Shown here: piece after piece, positions 24,310 to 34,916 of the stretch
Layout of the letters: each line of letters starts with the position of its first letter
Numbering within the stretch: the stretch's first letter is position 1
Assembly (NCBI GenBank): GCA_036346225.1
Contig: JARFIW010000170.1
Span: forward strand, 5,828,501 to 5,892,500
From: Platerodrilus igneus
Lineage: Eukaryota; Arthropoda; Insecta; Coleoptera; Lycidae
Reading direction: 5' to 3'
DNA length: 64,000 bases
The notes under the pieces: generated by a model
What the model was told of the DNA's origin: nothing
What the model saw: the letters and a program-made list of their open reading frames with translations, nothing else
The model's database searches: none
Position numbers and translations under genes: made by a program

Positions 24310-24353
24310 TTTGGTCTCTGCAATCTGGAATGGGAACGACGATCTCGTGCTAT
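24310..24353 (-). CDS. Candidate internal exon, 44 nt
   Basis: Bounded by a strong acceptor (TTAAAATTTCAG) and a strong donor (GTAAGTAT) on the minus strand. With a phase-1 entry it is stop-free and encodes, after the split codon, STRSSFPFQIAETK, leaving phase 0. It is in phase with the candidate exons at 25315-25283 and 33894-33795. Splice-site pairs of this quality also occur by chance in 64 kb, so this is a hypothesis. Confidence 0.22.
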
Positions 24354-25282
24354 CTGAAATTTTAACCACACCTAAACATGTTCGAACTAGGGCTTCGTTA
24401 GAGCCTAGTTACTTTATCGCAAAAAAAATTATAAGTAAATCCACAAGTCAAAATTATATTTTCAAAAAAACTTTTAACTTTAACACCAATGATACCTTTC
24501 TTTAATACTAAGATTTCATATTTGTGAACTGTTTGCTTCTGTAGAACTGTTGACTTCAAAGAAAGAAAATTTTGAGACAACTTAATATTTTTTCTATTGA
24601 TTTTTTAAAAAAAAATATGTATATATACATCGTTTATACAAACTTATCTATAGGGAGACTTAAGAAACAGTTCCGTTATTACTATTTAATATTAATCTCT
24701 AAGCATTCTTGGAATATTTTTTCTTTATTGCATAAATTACTTCAAATCTCTTTAAGAAATATAAGACTTTCATTTTATGTTACAGTGACTTCATGCTACT
24801 TGAATAGGATCCTGTTCAGTGTACAAGAAACAAATTACATATTCAAAAAAAATTTCGCAGGTTATGGCTCTATATTTTAATAACTATCTTTAATAAAATC
24901 AAAGGTCAAAGAAAAATACTTATTGTCGATATTGAACTATGCTTCAGGTGAATTATCACAATGTGTTATACACAATAAGTCGGCAAACAATTCTTATCAT
25001 ATCACATGTTTAGTAAAGCAAACCCTTTAATACAACTTTGTAACTTCAAACATAATCTTACAAAAATACCTTGAAAATATTAAGGTCAATTATCCCTTAT
25101 CCAAATACTAAATTTTCAAACTAAATTTTACGTGAAACAAATTAATTGATCTATGAACCTTTGCAAAATTTCGAGAATTAATTTTAAACAAACTTATGTA
25201 CAGCTTCTTCGAAAATTATTTCAGCATTTTAAATGAAAGTTGCTTGAAAAGACTATAAGTATAAAAATGGAGGATGACTCAC

Positions 25283-25315
25283 CGCTGGCTATCTGTTTGA
25301 CGGCCGGTTTTCCTT
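25283..25315 (-). CDS. Candidate internal exon, 30 or 33 nt
   Basis: Ends at a strong donor (GCG|GTGAGTC). The acceptor is a tandem AAGAAG without a good polypyrimidine stretch, so it is weak; either AG keeps the frame. It encodes GKPAVKQIAS in phase 1, compatible with the signal-peptide exon upstream (33894-33795) and the 44-nt exon downstream. Confidence 0.18.
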
Positions 25316-25756
25316 CTTTACATTTTTTTTTTTAAACATCTGCGTTCTTACTCTTATAGTTGAACATGGCTGAGACAGGGGTCCAGATTTGACCTTCATA
25401 CAAACCAATCACATGTGGGGGTTTCTACTTTCCTGCCTAGCAACAATTGAAGCTGCCTCTCAGTCTCGTGCTTGCCTTATGGTTAACGATTGTTTTTTAT
25501 AATACTTAATTTCCATTGCTTCATTACGTGTGACTTGAATTTAATATTTTAAAACTCGGAATTAAAATTATCTTCATATACAATAATTGTTAGTATAATC
25601 TTTAAAACTCTAAACTAAAAAAGAAGAACTTGCGCGTAAAAATATATTTACAACCCTTTTTAGGTCGATGCTGCCATCAAATCTAAACTTATGGTACACG
25701 TTGACTCCACTTAACTAATTGTTGGGACGGCATGTTTAATTAAAAACCTGCAGGCA

Positions 25757-25915
25757 ATGGATAATACTGGTATTCGGATTACATCTGATATCAAAAATGA
25801 CTTATTCCACGAGGCAATCTTAGCTATACAAGCATGCGCCGGGAAGGGAGATATTGAATCAAGATACAAACAACTAGAAGTTCACTTAAAGTTCACTTTT
25901 GCTATTCTAATGTAG
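25757..25915 (+). CDS. Unrecognised 52-residue frame
   Basis: ATG to TAG, 53 codons including the stop, with protein-like composition (for example LFHEAILAIQACAGKGDIES). It is followed 30 bp later by CAGAATAAAA, a poly-A-like signal. The sequence around that signal (TATGTAT...TCAGAATAAAA) resembles the one after the 198-residue gene (18200-18221). It may be another piece of the same unknown element. Weak evidence. Confidence 0.25.
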   Translation: MDNTGIRITSDIKNDLFHEAILAIQACAGKGDIESRYKQLEVHLKFTFAILM

Positions 25916-26029
25916 ATGGCGTACTATGTATGAAATCAGAATAAAAGGTTTCAATAGAAATTTAATATTTATTGACTAGGTGTATTGAATAAAATTGTAT
26001 ATTTGAATAACAGAAAATCGTAATTGTTA

Positions 26030-26790
26030 CAGAGTTATTGGCCAGTTATATTTTTAATTCTAGCAGCGGTTTGTTTCAACTTCAAAAAACTTTTGCAGCC
26101 TGAAATTAGTGCTCCTTAGTGCTTCATATCTCAGCGGCGTACGACTTCTAATGAAAAAGTTATGACCATTTATATTTTTAATTCCAGCCACGATTTTTTT
26201 CGGTTCCAAATAACTTTTACAGCCAGTGCTTCGCTAGTGCTCTTTAGTGCTTCATATCTCATAAGCTTAAAACGAATAAAAAAGTTGTGGCCACTTACTT
26301 TATTGCGGCTAACTTTACAACTGGCCGCGGTTTCTTTCAAATTCAAACATTCGTCTCAGCCGAAAGTTAGTGCTTCATATCTCAGCAAAGTAACGACTAC
26401 TAATAAAAAAGTTGTGGCCACTTACATTTTGCGGCTAGCTTCACAACTGGCTGGGATTTGTTTCAAATGCAAAAATTCGTATCAGCCGAAAGTCTAATCT
26501 AAGCGGCATATAACTTCTAATAAAAAAGGTGTGGCCACTTGCATTTTTAATTTCAGTCGCGGTTTGTTTCAATTTTAAAAACTTTTGCAGGCGAAAGTTA
26601 GTGCTTCGTCAGTGCTTCATATTTCAGTGGTGTACTGTTACAAATAAAAAAGTTACGAACACTTAAATTTTTACAGCTGGCCGCGGTTTGTTTCAGTTTC
26701 AAAAATTATATACCGCCGTAAAATAGCGTTTCATGAATGCTCTTTAGTGTATTCATATCTCAGTGGCGTACGAAAGATAATGTTTTGTAC
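26030..26790. repeat. Satellite, period about 120 bp, second array
   Basis: Same unit and orientation as the array at 23.3 kb (GGCCGCGGTTT, TTAGTGCTTC, CATATCTCAGCGGCGTACG), with six to seven diverged units, several shortened. A 111-codon frame here is a repeat artefact. Confidence 0.88.
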
Positions 26791-27202
26791 TCTCGAGTGC
26801 TCTATATTTAAGTGGTTTGCAAATATAGATACCAGAGAAATGGAAAAATTTTGAGGATACAAATTGATTTGATAAATTTTATATGAAAATAATGCCCCTA
26901 AACTTCAGACGAATGATATTTACTGAGTTAGAATTGGAACAGAACGTCGTGATTCTATTTTTCTAGAAGCTCTTATACAACTGCGATTTAATAAAAAAAT
27001 TTAAAGCAACACTTCGTAAAGGTATATAAGGCAATAATTTCCAAATTATTAATGTTAATCAAGTCTATAAAGTTGTCGAAAAAAATTGTTTGTTACCCGT
27101 GAAAAATATTATTCATACAATTATATTAAGGAGTTGCGAAATAAGTAAGTTTACACACTAGTCGTAATTATAAGGTAAATCTTAACGTTAGATATTCATG
27201 TA
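26791..27202. other. Non-coding stretch
   Basis: AT-rich sequence between the satellite and the RTE-derived block. I see nothing in it. Confidence 0.4.
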
Positions 27203-27735
27203 ATCATCATCATTAGGTCTTCAGTCCTGAAACTGGTTAGACGGGTACCCTCATTGTTTCCTATTCTTCTGAACTAACCTACACATTTCCCTAAAGTTTG
27301 CACAGTCTGCATCTATGACTATCTGTGTGCGAAAGTCTGATCTCGGTCTGCCTCTAATTCTTTTTCCTATTTCTGCTTGTAATATATCCCGTACTATTTC
27401 CCCAAAATGCCTTAGAACGTATACCAATTTTTTTTGTTTTCCACAGATATCTTTATTCCTCTACTATTTCTATGACCCATTTGTTAACCTTGTCTGTCCT
27501 TATAAATCTGAAGCACAACATACCAGAAGGTTTCTATCTCTTTCTGTCTGCTTTACCTACTGCCCCTAATTCATAGACGTACTTGCTGTGCTCCACACAC
27601 ATGCTTTGAACAACTTTCTTCTTGTGTGTATGTTTGTTGTCTTTGAACATATACGCTGTTCTTTCTTGTTAGATGCAGTTCAGTCATCTTATATTGCTTT
27701 ACAGTTATATACCCCATTCCTCGATATTCAGTGGT
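27203..27735 (-). mobile_element. RTE-type LINE 3' fragment
   Basis: The 3' end of an RTE-like LINE, reading on the minus strand into a (ATG)n tail at 27203-27215 (ATCATCATCATTAGG on the plus strand). The terminal motif AACTGGTTAGACGGGTACC is shared with 63838-63856 and, in opposite orientation, with 32700-32730. It corresponds to the C-terminal part of the RTE protein seen at 30750-31215 but is too mutated for an open frame. Confidence 0.8.
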
Positions 27736-27760
27736 ATGTGAGGGGAGGGGGGGGGGGGTC

Positions 27761-28035
27761 GACGGCTCCGTGGCGTAGTGGTATGTGTGTGACTACTACG
27801 CCCAAGGTCCTGGGTTCGAATCCCGACACGGTCCGCTTGAAAAATGTTAGACGAGCATTTTTCATAATAATACACCCTCGTTCGGATGAGTGAGTGTTGT
27901 CACGCACGTTAAAGATCCCTACCTTGCTTGGAACAGCAAGGGTTCGGCAAAATTCAAAATTTTCCAGGTAAAAAAACTCGCTTCCTGACCAATGTAGTAC
28001 CTTCGGGTGGAGCATTGGAAAATCACATGTAAGGT
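27761..28035 (+). mobile_element. tRNA-derived SINE, copy 1
   Basis: About 275 bp with a tRNA-like head: A box TGGCGTAGTGGTAT (27771-27784) and B box GGTTCGAATCC (27813-27823), which would be the internal RNA polymerase III promoter. The body contains a small hairpin, CCTTGCT...AGCAAGG, seen in the other well-preserved copies. It is preceded by a G-run. GGTATGTGAGGGG before it and GGTATGTGAAGGGG after it look like a target duplication. It sits in the RTE tail fragment. Confidence 0.88.
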
Positions 28036-28190
28036 ATGTGAAGGGGATAATCAGCCTGTAGCTGCCAAATTCCCCCAGTACTTGGACATTTGTTGAATTA
28101 ATAGTGTTTCCAATACATCATTTCGCACAATCAACATCAGTTGAAAATATTTCACAACCAATACGTGTAGTTGTTTATAATAATCATCAG
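28036..28190 (+). repeat. Spacer block shared by the three RTE/SINE modules
   Basis: This stretch (CAGCCTGTAGCTGCC to ATAATCATCAGATTTAAATG) recurs in reverse orientation at about 31825-31960 and, more diverged, at about 31235-31380. In all three places it lies between the SINE and an RTE end. Confidence 0.75.
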
Positions 28191-31100
28191 ATTTAAATGC
28201 GGTCGGTATGGCAGTCTAAGCACGCTATTGCGATGTGGAAGGCAACGGAAAACCACCACATTACCTCCCAAGTACACAGCGTACTTAAATTGTAATAAAA
28301 TGATATCATTCTTTGGGGTAAAAGATTCCGGAGTCAAAATAGTCCTCCATTCGGATTTCCGGGAGAAGACTACTTCGGAGGATGCGATCGAAAAGCTCAG
28401 AATAAGAGTCGTGAACATTTTGCGAGTCGGAGCGTGGAATGTTAGAAGTATGAAGCAAGTAGATAAGCTAGAAAACCTAAAAATCGAAATAATAGGTTAG
28501 CACTAGACATAGTAGGGATCAGCGAAGTTCGGTGACCAGAGGCGGGGGATTTTTGGAGTGGAGACTTCAGGGTAATTCATACAGGAGCAGAAGAAGGAAA
28601 TTTGAGTGTGGGGATAGTAATGCGGAAAAAGATAGGATACTCTGTAGAAAATTACTTACAAAAGAACAAAGGAGTGCTCATGGTTAGATTAGAATCTAAA
28701 CCAGTAAACACAGTAATAATACAAATATGCATGCCCACCTCTAGCTACAGTGACTAAGAGGTAGAAGCGATCTACAAAGATGTCGAAGACATATTAAGAT
28801 ACGTAAACGAACATAAAAATTTAATTACGGGAGATTATAATGCAGTGGTAGGTGAGGGTAGGGAAGGAGCGGTAGTGGGTTTATTCGGTTTAGGCACGAG
28901 AAACGATAGGGAACAAGAACAATTTAATCATCACAAACACATTATTTCAACATCATGCTAGAAGACGATACACGTGGAAGATGCCAGGAGATATAGGAAG
29001 ATATCAAATAGATTACATTCTTGTTAGACAACGGTTTAGGAATCAAGTAAAAGACTATAGAAGCTACCCAGAAGCAGATATAGACACTGACCATAACATC
29101 GTAATTATGAAGGCCGCACTTAAATTTAAAAATTTGAAAAAAAAAGAAACGGAAAAACGCACTTTGACTTTGGGAAACTAAAAGATACAGATATTCAAAA
29201 AATATTCGAAAAAAGTCAAATGAATTGCTGAAAGATATCGAGAAAATATCTGATACTAAGGAAGTAGAAATAGAATGGAATAACATTAAGTCCATCCTAG
29301 ATATGGCGGCCAGAGATATTCTGGGGTATACACAAAAGGAAAATAAGAAACCATGGATAACAAAGGATATCCTGAATTTAATAGAAGAAAGACGAAAATA
29401 CAAAAATAAATCTGACGAAACAGAAAAACAGAGATACAAAGCCATAAAGTGGGAAATTATTCGCAAATGCAGGAAAGCTAAAGAACACTGGATTGATGAA
29501 AAGTGCAAAGAAGTACAAACTAAGATGGAAGTAGAAAAGACAGATGAAGCATACAAACTAATTAGAATCAATTTTAGGGATATAAAACCGTATAGCAAAA
29601 ATATAAGGGACGCGCGAGGAAACGTCATTATAGAAAATATAGAAAAAGTGGGTAGATGGCAAGAATATATAGGGAATTTATATGCAGGAGAGGAACTAAC
29701 TGTATTAGAACAGGAATCAGACATTGAAAATGATGACTTGGGATATCAAACACTTAGCATTACAGGGTCTGAAAAATGGTAAGCCGCCGGGTACAGATAA
29801 GGTGCAAGCAGAAATTCTAAAAGCCGCTGGGCAAGCAGTAACAGAACGTCTCTTCCAACTTGTAAGCTATATGTATGAGACAGGCGGAATACCCAAAGAT
29901 TTAAAACGTAACATAGTAACTATACCAAAAAAGAAAGGCGCGAATAGATGTGAAATTTTTCGAACAATAAGTTTGACAGCACACGTGTCAAAAATATTAA
30001 CTAGAATTGTACAAAGACGAATGGAAAAACGAACTGAAAAAATACTGGGAGAAGAGCAATTTGGGTTTAGGCGAAACAAAAAAACACGGGAGGCTATTTT
30101 AGCTCTGAAGAGTGATAATGGAGAAAACAATAGAAAAGGGGGAAAGCGTGTATATAGGGTTTGTAGATCTGGAAAAAGCATTCGACAATGTAAAATGGAA
30201 AAAAAATCTTAGAAATACTCAAAAATATTGGAATGAGTTATAGGGATAGACGAATAGTACATACCTTATATAAAGAGCAATAAGCCGTAATACAAGTAGA
30301 GCAGCAACGTAGAGAGGTAAACATTAGGAAAGGGGCGAGACAGAGATGTGACCCATCCCCATTAATTTTTAACATTGAAGAGGCAATGAAAACTGGCAAA
30401 TGCAGGAAGCCATTTGGAATTACTATACAGGGTCAAAAAATTGATATGCTTAGATTTATAGATGATAGGGCGGTATTAGCATCTAGCAAGGAAAAGTTAG
30501 AAGCTGCTCTTAATGAAATGGAAACGGTTTTAACAGAGAGATACGGTATGAAAATTAACAAAACTAAAACTAAAGTACTAGTATGCAAAGGAGGGGAAAA
30601 GAAATCAAAAACAAGAATACAAATAGGTAGCACGAACTTATAAGAGGTTAAGGATTTCTACTACCTAGGAAGACAAATAACGCAAGATGGGAAAAGCGCA
30701 AAAGATATAAAACAAAGATTAGCACAAGGTCGTGCTGCATTTAACAATAAACAGCGACTACTGTATTCAAAGACAACAAACACAGAAGCAAGGAAAAGAT
30801 TGCTTAAAACGTATGCGTGGAGCACAGCACTGTACGGCTGTGAAACCTGGACAGTAGGAGCAGGAGACAATTAATAGGTAGAAGCCTTTGAAATGTGGTG
30901 CTACAAATGTATGATAAAGATATCATGGACAGACAAAGTTAAGAACGAAGAGGTACTAAAAATGGTAAAGGAAGAAAGAAATATGTGGAAAACGCTAAAA
31001 AATAGGAGAGATATGCCACATACTATGGCACGAGGGAATAGTGCGGAATATATTAGAAGCAGAGATAGGAAAAAGAGAAGTAGAGGTCGACCTAGGTTAG

Positions 31101-31215
31101 ACTATTGCACACAGACAGTGAAAAATGTAGGATGTGTGAATTTCAGGAAATGTGCAGGTTAGTTCAGAATAGAAATCAATGGAGGTACGTATACAACCAG
31201 TCCCAAGATAGAAAA
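28191..31215 (+). mobile_element. RTE-type LINE, nearly full length, decayed
   Basis: A plus-strand non-LTR retrotransposon. It begins near GCGGTCGGTATGGCAGTC, carries an apurinic-type endonuclease then reverse transcriptase, and ends with a GTTAGTTCAGAATAG...CCAGT 3' motif and a degenerate tail. The same 3' motif with an (ATG)n tail occurs at 27203, 32757 and 63803. A short repeated 3' tail and a single endonuclease-RT frame fit the RTE clade. Confidence 0.8.
28300..31162 (+). pseudogene. RTE endonuclease-reverse transcriptase, many breaks
   Basis: N-terminal endonuclease motif ILRVGAWNVRSM (about 28417), endonuclease end YQIDYILVRQRF...DTDHNIV (29005-29102), linker (29225-29782), RT with NGKPPGTDKVQAEILKAAG (about 29780), EEQFGFRR (about 30055) and a YADD-box counterpart altered to FIDDRAV (about 30450-30470), then the C-terminal GRPRLDY region (about 31085). 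At least six frame changes or stops separate these pieces, so no full product is possible. The long minus-strand frame at 28942-29724 is an antisense shadow. Confidence 0.8.
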
Positions 31216-31384
31216 CTAGTGATGAAAAAATAACTGTATTTAAACATGATTATTATTATAAACAACTGCAGGTATTGGTCTTGCAATATTCTCAACTAAT
31301 GTTAATTGTGCGAAAGGTTTTACGGGAAAACTGGTAATTCGGCAAATGTTTAAGTGTTGGGGGATCCTTGGCAGCCACAGGCTG

Positions 31385-31653
31385 TTGAACCCCCTTCACA
31401 TACCTTACATTTGATTTTCCAATGCTCCACCCAAAGGTGCTACATTGGTCAGAAAGCGAGTTTTTTTTATCTAGAAAATTTTGAATTTTGCCGAACCCTT
31501 GCTGTTCCAAGTAAGGTAGGGATCTTTAACGTGCATGACAACACTCACACACGGGACCTACAATTTATCTCTCATCCGAATGAGGGTGTATTTTTGTGAA
31601 AAATGCTCGCCTAACATTTTTTAAGCGGTCCGTGTCGGAATTTGAACCCGGGA
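31385..31653 (-). mobile_element. tRNA-derived SINE, copy 2, head truncated
   Basis: Same SINE body on the minus strand. The B-box region reads GAACCCGGG on the plus strand near 31645, but the A-box end is missing. Sequence beyond it (31654 onward) is RTE-derived. Confidence 0.85.
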
Positions 31654-31822
31654 ACTGAATCTCGGCAAAATAGGGCATATAATTAGAAAACAATAGAAGG
31701 GGAACCGAGTTGTGGCTGTGTGGGGATTTCAGGAAACTGTGTAGGCTAGCTTAAAACATAAATAAGTGGAAGTACGTGTCCAACCAGTTTCAAGACTGAA
31801 TATCTAATGATGTAAAAATAAG
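31654..31822 (+). mobile_element. RTE 3' fragment, short
   Basis: An RTE-tail piece with GTGTAGGCTAGCTTAAAACA...CCAACCAGTTTCAAGACTG and TAATGATG, the same end as at 31150-31215 and 32690-32757. Together with SINE copy 2 and the spacer it makes a shortened direct repeat of the module to its right. Confidence 0.7.
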
Positions 31823-31964
31823 TGCACTTAAATCTGATGATTATTATAAACGACTTGCAGGTGTTGGTTGTGCAAAAGGATATATTGGAAAAACTATTAA
31901 TTCTACAAATGCTCAAGTGCTGGGGGAACTTGGCAGTCACAGGCTGCTTACCACCCTACACATA

Positions 31965-32213
31965 CCCCTTACATGTGATTTTCCAATGCTCCACCCGAAG
32001 GTACTATTTTGACCAGGAAGTGAGTTTTCTTTTACCTGAAAAATTTTGAAATTTTGCTGAATTCTTGCAAGATCGGGATATTTGACGTGCGTGAAAACAC
32101 ACACACGGGACCTCCATTTTACCTCTCATCCGAACAAGGGCGTATTTTTGTGAAAAATGCTCGCCTAACATTTTTCAAACGGACCGTGTCGGAGACCTTG
32201 GGCGCACCCTTCA
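31965..32213 (-). mobile_element. tRNA-derived SINE, copy 3, B box deleted
   Basis: Minus-strand SINE in the same position relative to RTE sequence as copy 1 (plus-strand CACATACCACT beyond its head). The tRNA-like head has lost the B box: the plus strand goes from GGACCGTGTCGGA directly to GACCTTGGGC. The shared insertion site shows that copies 1 and 3 were duplicated together rather than inserted independently. Confidence 0.85.
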
Positions 32214-32757
32214 CATACCACTAAAACTCGGGGAAATAGGGTATATAATTGTAAAACAACAGAAGGTGACAACTGCAGCTAACAAAAAAAAACAACGGCT
32301 ATGTTCAAAGACAACAAACATAGAAACAAGAAGAGATTGTTCAAAGCAATATGTGTAGCACAACACAGTACGTCTATAAAATAGGGACAGAACGAAAAGC
32401 AGACAGAAAGAGATAGAAGCCTTCTGGAATGTTGTGCTTTAGATGTATGCGGATTACAGCATGACAGACAGAGTTAATAACAAGTAGGTAATAGCAATAG
32501 TAGAAAAAACAAAAAAATATGAGAAATAGGACAGGATACGTTCTAAGGCATTTTTGGGGAATAGTACAGGATAAATTACAAGCAGAGATAGGAAAGGAGA
32601 GGTAGATGTGGACCGAGATTAGACATTCGCTCGCAGATAGTGATAAGATGCAGATTGTTCAAAATTCAGGGAAATGTGTAGGTTGGTTCAGACTAGGAAA
32701 CAATGACGATACGCATCTAACCAGTTCCAGAACTGAAGACCTTATGATGATGATGGC
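32214..32757 (+). mobile_element. RTE 3' fragment, right arm
   Basis: Inverted counterpart of 27203-27735. It shares GGGTATATAATTGTAAA, GACAGAAAGAGATAGA and the terminal CCAGTTCCAGAACTGAAGACC, followed by (ATG)n at 32745-32757. Confidence 0.8.
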
Positions 32758-33794
32758 CATGCAGAATGCATTTTTAATTTATTTTTGCAATTATTAAGTT
32801 ATAGACAACTTAAATTTATAACGAACACAACAACTAAACAAAGCATCCAAAAAGCGCAACCACTTTATTTCTCAATTATTTTAGGTTTGGTTAATTTGGA
32901 TCAGCTGCTGAGATCACGTGTTAAAATTCAGGTTGAGCTATTGGCCGATTTGGATGTTGAACAAATAAATTTTAACTGTTTGGATGATGTCGAACGAACA
33001 ATATATCCCTTTTTAATATTGCTTTGTTCGATATCCGGATATTGAATAAACCAACAACACAAATAGTTAAATCTGTGGGATTTTGTACAATATAATTTAA
33101 AATATAACCATTTTAAGGTATCTAAACATATTATCTTATGTGGATATAGAACAATCCAAAAGTGAATATGAATCTTGTATAAATAACTCGTTCTCCTAAA
33201 AAAGTGGATATTGAACAAACCAATATTCAGGTGACGAAATATTTCAAATATCAAATACGTGTATATGATTTTAGTAAGTAAGCAACCCCCCCTGGCTTGG
33301 ACTGTTTGGTTTCGGCTGTTTTGTTTGCCAATAAACCGATACAAACATTTTTCATTTAACATATTGTTTGTTTACATCAAACAGGTCTGGAAATTCCAAA
33401 ACTTGATTTTCTTGCGTTAATTTAAGCCAAATGTTCTACTATTCCGAGTTAAGCTCAGAATTTTGAATCGCACTTGTAGTAAAAACAGAGATTTTAAAAA
33501 CCTTCAAGCAAATATTTTTAAATATTTCAGTTACTTAAGGCATCGTCAGTCAAACATCAGATATGCTGTATAAAGTTGACGCTCGAAAACAAAACATAAC
33601 CAAGACGATTACGTCATTATAAAACAAGAATATTTTTGTATGATAGAATTACCTATACAAGGCAACCTAGATTAACAAAAGCATGAAGCGTGGGCGAAAA
33701 TAATTCTTAGGATTTCCAAGAAATAAACATCGGCTAAACATTGTTTTTAGTTGTTAGTCACTACCACCTAATTTGAATTTATTAAAGTAATTAC
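32758..33794. other. Non-coding stretch, possible intron
   Basis: No supported gene. Between 32950 and 33225 variants of GGATATTGAACAA recur about five times. If the exon at 33894-33795 is real, this is the start of its first intron on the minus strand. The 144-codon minus-strand frame at 32928-33362 shows no motif. Confidence 0.4.
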
Positions 33795-33894
33795 CTTCGG
33801 AATGTGAAACTGGATTTAATGGTGAAGCGCTCAGGTGTATAACAAAGGTAAACAGCACCAACACTGCACTCTTCCGAACTCCCGGTGTTAACAT
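33795..33894 (-). CDS. Candidate first coding exon with signal peptide
   Basis: On the minus strand an ATG at 33894 opens 33 codons plus one base and ends at CCGAAG|GTAATT, a donor match (phase 1). The peptide has a textbook secretion signal: a basic start (MLTPGVRK), a hydrophobic core (SAVLVLFTFVIHL) and a small-residue cleavage region (SAS), then SPLNPVSHSE. This points to a secreted or membrane host protein. An initiator-like GTCAGAGT lies about 170 bp upstream (34059-34066). No family is recognised. In-phase candidate exons exist at 25.3 and 24.3 kb; the intervening 8.5 kb would be an intron filled by RTE, SINE and satellite DNA. Confidence 0.42.
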
Positions 33895-34058
33895 TGTAAC
33901 CTTAAACGACACGTACACACTTCAAAGTTTATTTTTCTACTAGTTTGTATAATCATAATAATAAATTTCACCTAATATTGCACGAATAAATAATTAAACA
34001 ATTTATAACTGCTCCTTCAATATCAACTTTCACGAACATTTTCACAACACGACAATTA

Positions 34059-34066
34059 ACTCTGAC
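34059..34066 (-). promoter_or_regulatory. Initiator-like site upstream of the signal-peptide exon
   Basis: On the minus strand GTCAGAGT resembles the insect initiator (TCAGT-like), and the sequence around and upstream of it is less AT-rich than the neighbourhood. No TATA box is seen about 30 bp upstream. Weak evidence on its own. Confidence 0.2.
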
Positions 34067-34916
34067 GCGCACCTCCAACGAGCTCAAGGAACCACGGCGC
34101 TTATGTTGATTCTTGTTGCATTGTTTAACAACAGCGTGTTTGCGGAATCGACGAGTTCTGCCGATTATCTCCGATGGATTTTAATCTTTCCGTAAGTGTT
34201 GCAGATGATACCTGCAAGGATTGTACAAGGATATACGACGCGGGATACGCAGTTTTCGCTTAATGTGTGGTTGGGAACTCGCAGGTGAGATGGCGCGTAT
34301 GCTTAAAGTCAATATTAGAAAGTTTCCGGATTGGTAATGAAGGCGAATCTGTAACGTGTGTATATATTTCGCTTCGTAAGTTCAGTACTTATGTATGTAG
34401 CAAGGAAGTTATAAATTAGGTAAGTAGCAAATAGTTATTTACTTTACAAGATGTGAAATACATTTTTAGATGCGAGGGGTTTTTAACCCGGGAGCAGCGC
34501 TAGAAAATTTGTTAACACTTGGTCGCGCGAGAGACTTTGATTCACATTGTATATTTCTTTGGGTGGTGTGAATAAAAAGTAAGCAAAAGCTACTAGCATT
34601 TACTTGTAGCACTAGCTTTTGCTAACTACCTAGTCCTAGCTTTAGCTTTAAAACGAGTGAATAATCTTTTGCTTAAGCTATTTAGTAAACGCTAGAAAAT
34701 TTAAGCTTTAGCTGTACGGATTTGCAAGAGGCGACCGACGTCATTAAAACAAATAAATACCCACACGTTGTAATTTTTTGATTGAACAATAGAGAACATA
34801 CAGTAAGAGGGTCACCAATCCAACGTAAAAAAAATGGCTATATAACTACCAGCCCGATTTGTATTTGTCAATAGCTCTTATTATTTTCATGAGTTTGTTT
34901 ACAGATACATCTTACT

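Larger units (their letters stand above)
23961..26029. other. Non-satellite island between two satellite arrays
   Basis: About 2.07 kb that separates two arrays of the same satellite in the same orientation. I see no transposon protein. It holds two candidate minus-strand exons (25315-25283 and 24353-24310) and a short plus-strand frame (25757-25915). It may be unique host sequence or an insertion into one original array. Confidence 0.5.

Noticed and set aside
26162..26497. 111-codon frame
   Set aside because: Runs through the ~120-bp satellite and repeats its peptide.
27771..27840. A tRNA gene on the plus strand
   Set aside because: A and B boxes are present, but the same head with the same body recurs in other copies, which identifies a SINE rather than a tRNA gene.
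28942..29724. 260-codon minus-strand frame
   Set aside because: Antisense shadow of the RTE endonuclease-RT region; hydrophobic composition comes from the A-rich sense strand.
32928..33362. 144-codon minus-strand frame as an exon of the signal-peptide gene
   Set aside because: No motif, biased to Ile, Tyr and Phe from AT-rich DNA, and no convincing splice sites in phase.
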